Source of the DNA: Mesorhizobium sp. CU3
GTDB taxonomy: Bacteria; Pseudomonadota; Alphaproteobacteria; Rhizobiales; Rhizobiaceae
DNA: 64,000 nucleotides
NCBI RefSeq assembly: GCF_006442965.1
Contig: NZ_VFWX01000008.1
Span: forward strand, 62,001-126,000
Reading direction: 5' to 3'
Shown here: piece after piece, positions 59,125 through 64,000 of the stretch
How the letters are laid out: every line of letters starts with the position of its first letter
How positions within the stretch are numbered: the stretch's first letter is position 1
Notes under the pieces: model-generated
What the model was told of the DNA's origin: nothing
Database searches by the model: none
The model's input: only the letters and a program-made list of their open reading frames with translations
Translations under genes and position numbers: made by a program

Positions 59125-61137
59125 TCAAGCGCTCTGGCCCGCCGCCTTCGGCTCGACGCGATCCGGGGTGTTCCGCTCCTCATGCAATCCCATCAGCACC
59201 GACATAGCGGCTGCCTTGTCCTGGTCGCGCAGGGCGGCTTGCAGGGTCGTCAGCCCGGCTTGGATTTTCGCCCAGCTCACGACTTCGCTCCTGAGGCCGA
59301 AGACCTTGGCGATGTCGAGCTTGACGACCTCCTCGTTCTCGCCATGCAGCGTCTCGTGCAGCTTTTCGCCGGGCCTGACGCCGGTGAAGCGTATGGGGAT
59401 ATCGGTGTAAGGCGATTTGCCAGCCATGCGGATCATAGTTTCCGCGACCTCGAGGATCGGCACAGGCTTGCCCATGTCGAGCATATAGATGGCGTAATCG
59501 TCGCTGCCCTGGCGCCCCTCGGCATCGGTTGCCGACATGATGACGAGATCGACAGCCTCGGCAACAGTCATGAAATAGCGCGTCATGCGCCGGTCGGTGA
59601 TGGTGATCGGGCCGCCGGCCTCGATCTGCGCCTGGAAGATGGTCGCGACCGAGCCGTTGGAGCCGAAGACATTGCCGAAGCGCACCGCGATGAACTTGGT
59701 GCCGGGGTGGCGGTTGCCGTTGTCATGGCCGTTCAAGCCGCTGCTATTGCCGCCTGGCGCGGCATGCACCTCGTGCAGTGCCGCGACGATCTGCTCGGCG
59801 GCCCGCTTGGTGACGCCGAGCACGGACGTCGGATCGACTGCCTTGTCGCTGGAGATGAGCAGAAACTGCGGGACGCCGCATTTGGCGGCGACTTCGGCGC
59901 AGACCAGCGTGCCGAAAACGTTGGTCTCGACCGCGGCTTCCCAGTTCTCTTCCAGGATCGGCACGTGCTTCAACGCCGCGGCGTGGAAAATGATGGCCGG
60001 CTTGAACTCCCCGACGATGCGCATCATCTGGCGCCGGTCGGTGACGTCGACGATGCGGTTGGTCAGCCGGCCGCGCTCGTCGTCGTCGAGCAGTTGGTCG
60101 AGCTGGAAGATGCCGAATTCGGAGTTGTCGGCGACCAGCACCGCCTCGGCGCCGAGTTCGAGCGAGCGCTTGACGAGCACACGGCCGATGGAACCGGCGC
60201 CGCCCGTGACCAGCACGCGCTTGCCGTCGACGAAAGCGCCGATGCGCTCGATATCGGTGGCAACGGCCGAGCGGCGCATGATCGTTTCCATCTCGACCGC
60301 GTCGAGAACCAGCCTGCCGCCCTGCCCCAACTCGGACAGCCCGGAAAACTGGACGACCGTGATGCCGCTGTGACGGGCGACGCGCACAAGTTCGGCATAG
60401 TCCTCGATCTCTCGCTCGGCGCCGTTGCCGAAGATGACGAGGTCGAGGTTCTCGGTCCCCCTGACATATTCTTCCAGGACTTCGACCAGGCGCGGACGGA
60501 CCGCCACCACGGGAACGCCTTGGATCTGTGTGCCGAGCGGCGCGTCGCTTTCGGTCGCCATGATGCCGGCGATGGCATATTCCGCCGGAACCGCAGTGCG
60601 GGTGAAACGCACGATGACGTCGGCCTCGCTCAACCGGCCGATGAACAGCGCCTGCCTGATTGGCGCCCCACCGGGAGCGCGGCGCAGGATACGCCAACTC
60701 GCGCCGTCGCGCAGGAACCGGTAGTAAAGCCTGGGCGCCGAAATGATGGTGAAGGAGACGAGGAAGAAGACGATGAACTGACGTTCGTTGAGGCCGGCGA
60801 CGGGCTGGAAGAAATAGCGAAAAGCCAGCGACGTCAGGTATAGCACCACTGTCAGTATGCCGCAGCCCTTCAGGATGTTGAAAAAGTCGGGCGTGGAAGC
60901 AAAGCGCCACACGGTGTTGTAGAGACCGCAATAGCGGAACAACAGGTGAGCGGCGAACACGATGACCGCCCAGCAGATCAGCCCGGCATAAGAGAAGGCG
61001 TCAAAGGAAAGTCGCGATTGCGACAGTATCAGGCTGAGCGCCACGGCGACCAGGACCATGATCAGGTCCTGGATCATGATGATGGCGCGCCGCATCCTCG
61101 GTCGGAGTTCCGATACGGCTTCAACATAGGACGTCAT
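59125..61137 (-). CDS. FlaA1/CapD-type membrane-bound nucleotide-sugar 4,6-dehydratase
   Basis: 670 residues. Four membrane helices (about 17-145) and a CoA-binding-like domain (about 160-290) precede the SDR domain (300-600): VLVTGGAGSIGRVLVKR, FHAAALKHVPILEENWEA, SSDKAVDPTSVLGVTKR, VRFGNVFGSNGSV and PIRFTGVRPGEKLHETL. Relatives such as WbpM, CapD and PglF dehydrate UDP-GlcNAc to the 4-keto-6-deoxy sugar at the membrane. At the position of the usual catalytic Tyr or Met (x-x3-K) there is a Leu (VLGVTK). It would supply substrates for the DegT aminotransferase. The stop is followed by the GT2 relic. Confidence 0.9.
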   Translation of the reverse strand: MTSYVEAVSELRPRMRRAIIMIQDLIMVLVAVALSLILSQSRLSFDAFSYAGLICWAVIVFAAHLLFRYCGLYNTVWRFASTPDFFNILKGCGILTVVLYLTSLAFRYFFQPVAGLNERQFIVFFLVSFTIISAPRLYYRFLRDGASWRILRRAPGGAPIRQALFIGRLSEADVIVRFTRTAVPAEYAIAGIMATESDAPLGTQIQGVPVVAVRPRLVEVLEEYVRGTENLDLVIFGNGAEREIEDYAELVRVARHSGITVVQFSGLSELGQGGRLVLDAVEMETIMRRSAVATDIERIGAFVDGKRVLVTGGAGSIGRVLVKRSLELGAEAVLVADNSEFGIFQLDQLLDDDERGRLTNRIVDVTDRRQMMRIVGEFKPAIIFHAAALKHVPILEENWEAAVETNVFGTLVCAEVAAKCGVPQFLLISSDKAVDPTSVLGVTKRAAEQIVAALHEVHAAPGGNSSGLNGHDNGNRHPGTKFIAVRFGNVFGSNGSVATIFQAQIEAGGPITITDRRMTRYFMTVAEAVDLVIMSATDAEGRQGSDDYAIYMLDMGKPVPILEVAETMIRMAGKSPYTDIPIRFTGVRPGEKLHETLHGENEEVVKLDIAKVFGLRSEVVSWAKIQAGLTTLQAALRDQDKAAAMSVLMGLHEERNTPDRVEPKAAGQSA

Positions 61138-61316
61138 AGGGCGGCACTGAACTCCAGGCGCAGGGACTTAACCACCAGAACGGCGCCGGATCAAATAATC
61201 CGACGTCACCACTCTAGATTGCAAGTCCCCGACCCCCATACCCGCAACCGCAATAGCGCGGAGTCGGGCGTATCGCCAGAGGTTTTTGAGTATATTGCGT
61301 TCAAATCACCAGGATT

Positions 61317-61334
61317 GTTCGACAACAGTCGAAC
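61317..61334. other. Small perfect hairpin between the rfbD and FlaA1/CapD-type genes
   Basis: GTTCGAC (61317-61323) and GTCGAAC (61328-61334) pair around AACA. It lies in the 260-base gap (61138-61397) after rfbD and before the FlaA1/CapD-type gene, both leftward. There is no T-run, so it may be a binding site or an RNA element. The rest of the gap shows nothing clear. Confidence 0.4.
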
Positions 61335-61397
61335 TAGACTGTGACGTCTTTACGAAAACGAAAGCCGTCTACGCCGGACAAGCCCTGCCCATGCGCC

Positions 61398-62279
61398 TCA
61401 CCTGCTGCCGGCGAGGATACGGCCTACTACAGTTTCTGTCGACTCACGCCATATTTGTGGGGTCCAGCCGAATACGGCAGCGAATTTCGCGCTCGACAGC
61501 CGGGAATTGGCCGGGCGCCTGGCTTTTGTCGGATATTCGGCTGTCGTGATGTCGCGAACCCGGGCATGCGGACCGCCGAGCGCGCGGCTGGCATCGAGGA
61601 TGTGGCGGGCAAAGCCGCTCCAGTTGGTCTCGCCTGTGCCCGCCAGGTGGTAAACTCCGAAGGGCGCCCCGTGCCCCAGCCTGGCGGCCGCGTGCAGGAC
61701 CGCGTCGGCAATGTCCAGCGCCGAGGTCGGATTGCCCCATTGGTCGGCGACGACTGAAAGCTCGTCGCGGTCTGCGGCGAGCCTCAGTATGGTTTTCACG
61801 AAATTCTTGCCGAAGGGACTGTAGACCCAGGCAGTGCGCAGGATGAGGTGGCGCGAACTGGCCGCCGCCACCGCCTGCTCGCCGGCGAGTTTAGAGGCGC
61901 CGTAGACGCCGATCGGCTCGGTCGGGTCGGTCTCGACATAGGCGCTGTCCTTGGCGCCGTTGAAGACATAGTCGGTCGACAGATGGATGACGGGAACGCC
62001 GAGCTTTGCCGCCGCCTCTGCGACCTTGCCGGCGCCGACGGCGTTGACGGCAAAGGCCAGATCCCTCTCGTCCTCGGCCTGGTCGACGGCGGTGTAGGCG
62101 GCGGCTGAAACGACGATGTCGGGCTTTGCCGCCTCAAGCGCGGCAAGCACCGTTTCCGGGCGCGCCAGGTCGAGCGCCGGCCGACCGAGGGCTACGACCT
62201 CGACGTCACCACGGGTCCGCGCCGCCTCTATCAGGCTTGTGGCCACCTGACCCTCGCGCCCGGTGACGGCAAGCCTCAC
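61398..62279 (-). CDS. rfbD: dTDP-4-dehydrorhamnose reductase
   Basis: 293 residues from a GTG at 62279, chosen because AAGGGGG is five bases upstream and the start overlaps the rfbB stop (GTGA). The open frame 5' of it is within rfbB. SDR motifs: [41 protein letters not shown] and [13 protein letters not shown] (catalytic Tyr and Lys). Last step of dTDP-L-rhamnose synthesis. Last gene of the rfbA-rfbC-rfbB-rfbD operon. Confidence 0.95.
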   Translation of the reverse strand: MRLAVTGREGQVATSLIEAARTRGDVEVVALGRPALDLARPETVLAALEAAKPDIVVSAAAYTAVDQAEDERDLAFAVNAVGAGKVAEAAAKLGVPVIHLSTDYVFNGAKDSAYVETDPTEPIGVYGASKLAGEQAVAAASSRHLILRTAWVYSPFGKNFVKTILRLAADRDELSVVADQWGNPTSALDIADAVLHAAARLGHGAPFGVYHLAGTGETNWSGFARHILDASRALGGPHARVRDITTAEYPTKARRPANSRLSSAKFAAVFGWTPQIWRESTETVVGRILAGSR

Positions 62280-63376
62280 GCGGCCCCCTTGCGGCCGTCC
62301 GTCGGGGCCGCGCCAAGCCGCTCGCCGGCATAGCGCTGCTCGCGGATCGGACCCCACCACCATTTGTTGTCGAGATACCAGTCGACGGTCCGTGCCAGAC
62401 CTGAGTCGAAATTCTCGCGCGGCGTCCAACCGAGCTCGCGCGCGATCTTGGAGGCGTCGATGGCGTAGCGGCGGTCATGTCCGGGACGGTCGGTGACGAA
62501 GGAGATCAGCTCGCGGTGGCTCTTGCCTCCGGCACGCGGTCGTCTCTGGTCGAGCAGATCGCAAATCGTCTCGACAACGGTGAGATTTGTGCGTTCGGAA
62601 TTGCCGCCGACATTGTAGCTCTCGCCCGGTTGCCCCTTCGTGGCGACGAGTTCGAGGGCCCGCGCGTGATCCTCGACGAACAGCCAGTCGCGGACATTGG
62701 CGCCGGCGCCGTAGACGGGCAGCGTCTTCTCGTCGAGCGCGTTGAGGATGACCAACGGGATCAGCTTTTCGGGAAAATGATAAGGCCCGTAATTGTTCGA
62801 GCAGTTGGAGAGCACGACCGGCAAGCCATAGGTTTCGTGCCAGGCGCGCACTAGATGGTCGGACGCCGCCTTCGAGGCCGAATAGGGCGATGACGGCGCA
62901 TAGGGCGTCTCCTCGACGAACATGCCGCCATCGAAAGGCAGATCGCCGAACACCTCATCGGTCGAGACATGGTGAAAGCGGAAGCGCGCCTGTCGCTCTT
63001 GCGGCAAGCCGCGCCAATACTCCAGCGCGGCGTTCAGGATGCGGTAGGTGCCGACGATGTTGGTCTCGATGAAAGCGCCGGGGCCGTCGATCGAACGGTC
63101 GACATGGCTCTCGGCGGCAAGGTTCATGACGATGTCGATGTCGTCGCGGCGCAGGATTTCGAGCACCGCGCGTTCGTCGCAGATGTCGGCCTGCTCGAAA
63201 CGGTAATTGTGCGCGTTCTCGATCGGCCTCAGCGATGCGAGGTTGCCGGCGTAGGTGAGCTTGTCGAGATTGGTGACGCGGTAGGCCGGATTGGCGCAGA
63301 GATGCCGGCACACCGCCGAGCCGATAAAGCCGGCGCCGCCCGTCACCAGGAAATTAGGCCCGCCGTCGGCCCTCAA
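62276..63376 (-). CDS. rfbB: dTDP-glucose 4,6-dehydratase
   Basis: 366 residues from a TTG at 63376; GGAGG is seven bases upstream and the start overlaps the rfbC stop (TTGA). Motifs: [59 protein letters not shown] and [14 protein letters not shown] (Tyr-x3-Lys), then [17 protein letters not shown]. Second step of dTDP-rhamnose synthesis. The C-terminal tail ([17 protein letters not shown]) is typical. Confidence 0.96.
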   Translation of the reverse strand: MRADGGPNFLVTGGAGFIGSAVCRHLCANPAYRVTNLDKLTYAGNLASLRPIENAHNYRFEQADICDERAVLEILRRDDIDIVMNLAAESHVDRSIDGPGAFIETNIVGTYRILNAALEYWRGLPQERQARFRFHHVSTDEVFGDLPFDGGMFVEETPYAPSSPYSASKAASDHLVRAWHETYGLPVVLSNCSNNYGPYHFPEKLIPLVILNALDEKTLPVYGAGANVRDWLFVEDHARALELVATKGQPGESYNVGGNSERTNLTVVETICDLLDQRRPRAGGKSHRELISFVTDRPGHDRRYAIDASKIARELGWTPRENFDSGLARTVDWYLDNKWWWGPIREQRYAGERLGAAPTDGRKGAA

Positions 63377-63927
63377 GGAAAAACCTCCGCCGCTGCCAGC
63401 AGCGGCGCCTTGCGATCCTTGTCCGAGAGCTGGAAGTCGCCGGCGAGTGAGGGCCACGCAATGCCGATTGCGGGATCGTCGAAACGGATCGACCGGTCAT
63501 GCTGCGGCGAATAGGTGTCGGTGACCTTGTAGAGGATCTCGGTGTCCGGCACGAGCGTCACGAAGCCGTGCGCGTAGCCCTTCGGCACCAGGATTTGGTT
63601 GCCCTTCTCTGCCGAGATCTCGAGCCCCGACCATTTGCCGAAGCTCGGCGACGAGCGGCGGATGTCAACGACAACGTCGAAGACGCGGCCGCGCAGCACG
63701 CGCAAAAGCTTATCCTGGGCACGCGGCGGCAGTTGGTAGTGCAGGCCGCGCAGCACGCCGCCGGCAGCGGAGTAGGAATGGTTGTCCTGGACGAAGTTCA
63801 GATCGATGCCGGCGGCGGCGAAACGCTCGGCGTTCCAGGTCTCGCTAAAATAGCCGCGGGCGTCGCCATGCCGCTTCGGCACGATCTCCAGCAGCCCTTC
63901 CAGCCCAAGTTCCCTGACATCAAGCAC
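63373..63927 (-). CDS. rfbC: dTDP-4-dehydrorhamnose 3,5-epimerase
   Basis: 184 residues from a GTG at 63927, with GGAGG six bases upstream. Cupin fold: [35 protein letters not shown] (catalytic His), [16 protein letters not shown] (Asp), [13 protein letters not shown] and [20 protein letters not shown]. Third enzyme of the pathway. It starts one base after the rfbA stop. Confidence 0.96.
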   Translation of the reverse strand: MLDVRELGLEGLLEIVPKRHGDARGYFSETWNAERFAAAGIDLNFVQDNHSYSAAGGVLRGLHYQLPPRAQDKLLRVLRGRVFDVVVDIRRSSPSFGKWSGLEISAEKGNQILVPKGYAHGFVTLVPDTEILYKVTDTYSPQHDRSIRFDDPAIGIAWPSLAGDFQLSDKDRKAPLLAAAEVFP

Positions 63928-63928
63928 C

Positions 63929-64000
63929 CTAGTCCTCCGTCAGATCGGCGACACGCCTGCGCAGATAGGCGGCGTATTCGTTCTTGCCGAGGCGGGCGGC
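63929..64000 (-). CDS. rfbA: Glucose-1-phosphate thymidylyltransferase, C-terminal end (gene continues beyond the window)
   Basis: The last 23 codons of a leftward gene end at a TAG at 63929-63931. The tail AARLGKNEYAAYLRR followed by VADLTED matches the C-terminus of RfbA/RmlA enzymes (LGKNxYGxYL). RfbA makes dTDP-glucose, the first step of dTDP-rhamnose synthesis, and the order rfbA-rfbC-rfbB-rfbD supports the call. Confidence 0.85.
   Translation of the reverse strand, partial: AARLGKNEYAAYLRRRVADLTED

Overview
The window reads as a chromosomal stretch of a GC-rich alphaproteobacterium of the order Rhizobiales, most probably Mesorhizobium or a close relative. The inference rests on gene content and order (betI-betC-betA-betB, a glgP-glgB-glgC-glgA-pgm-glgX run, an FrcBCA-type sugar importer with a ROK regulator, fused CysNC, a TAT-exported beta-helix repeat protein of a type known mainly from rhizobia) and on dispersed palindromic repeats that I recall as typical of these genomes. 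No 16S gene is present, so the genus is an inference.

Layout: (1) 1-550, an AbrB-like/Doc toxin-antitoxin pair, then a GreA/B-type factor and an exported beta-helix protein. (2) 2517-4737, asparaginase and thiolase, divergent from (3) 4930-11210, the glycine-betaine operon betI-betC-dehydratase-betA-betB behind a BetI-like operator. (4) 11279-11839, parDE. (5) 11856-14093, a GDP-mannose pyrophosphorylase fused to an AGE-type sugar isomerase. (6) 14303-14379, tRNA-Pro(CGG) with its promoter. (7) 14444-22493, the most unusual block: Hpt protein, processive GT2 synthase, HEAT-repeat membrane protein, TPR/YaiO-type outer-membrane protein, two single-domain response regulators and a hybrid sensor kinase. 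(8) 22817-28600, a small lipoprotein and an oligopeptide-type ABC importer. (9) 28894-31154, stand-alone TadE and TadG-like proteins. (10) 31170-44369, glycogen synthesis and breakdown. (11) 44614-50457, the sugar importer with divergent regulator, mutarotase and kinase. (12) 50762-64000, a surface-polysaccharide region: DegT aminotransferase, sulfate activation (cysD, cysNC, cysQ), O-antigen-ligase-like protein, epimerase, phosphoglycosyltransferase, a GT2 remnant, a FlaA1/CapD-type dehydratase and dTDP-rhamnose genes, running off the right edge in rfbA.

How the parts fit: bet genes make the osmoprotectant betaine from choline and choline-O-sulfate; glg genes store and mobilise glucose; frc genes import and phosphorylate a monosaccharide; the rfb, capD-like, manC-AGE and sulfate genes supply activated sugars and PAPS for cell-surface glycans. 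The best candidate for an undescribed system is block 7. It carries the parts of a synthase-dependent exopolysaccharide exporter (inner-membrane GT2, HEAT protein, TPR plus outer-membrane barrel) together with a complete-looking phosphorelay (hybrid kinase with two receivers, two lone receivers, a nearby Hpt). It lacks the PilZ domain and deacetylase seen in the best-known systems of this kind.

Mobile DNA is limited to non-coding dispersed repeats. One family of large hairpins has copies at 34919-35098 and 51916-52070; another composite family has copies at 22568-22655 and 44457-44562. I see no transposase, integrase, phage gene or CRISPR array. Many genes start with GTG or TTG; where a Shine-Dalgarno sequence decided the start, the entry says so.
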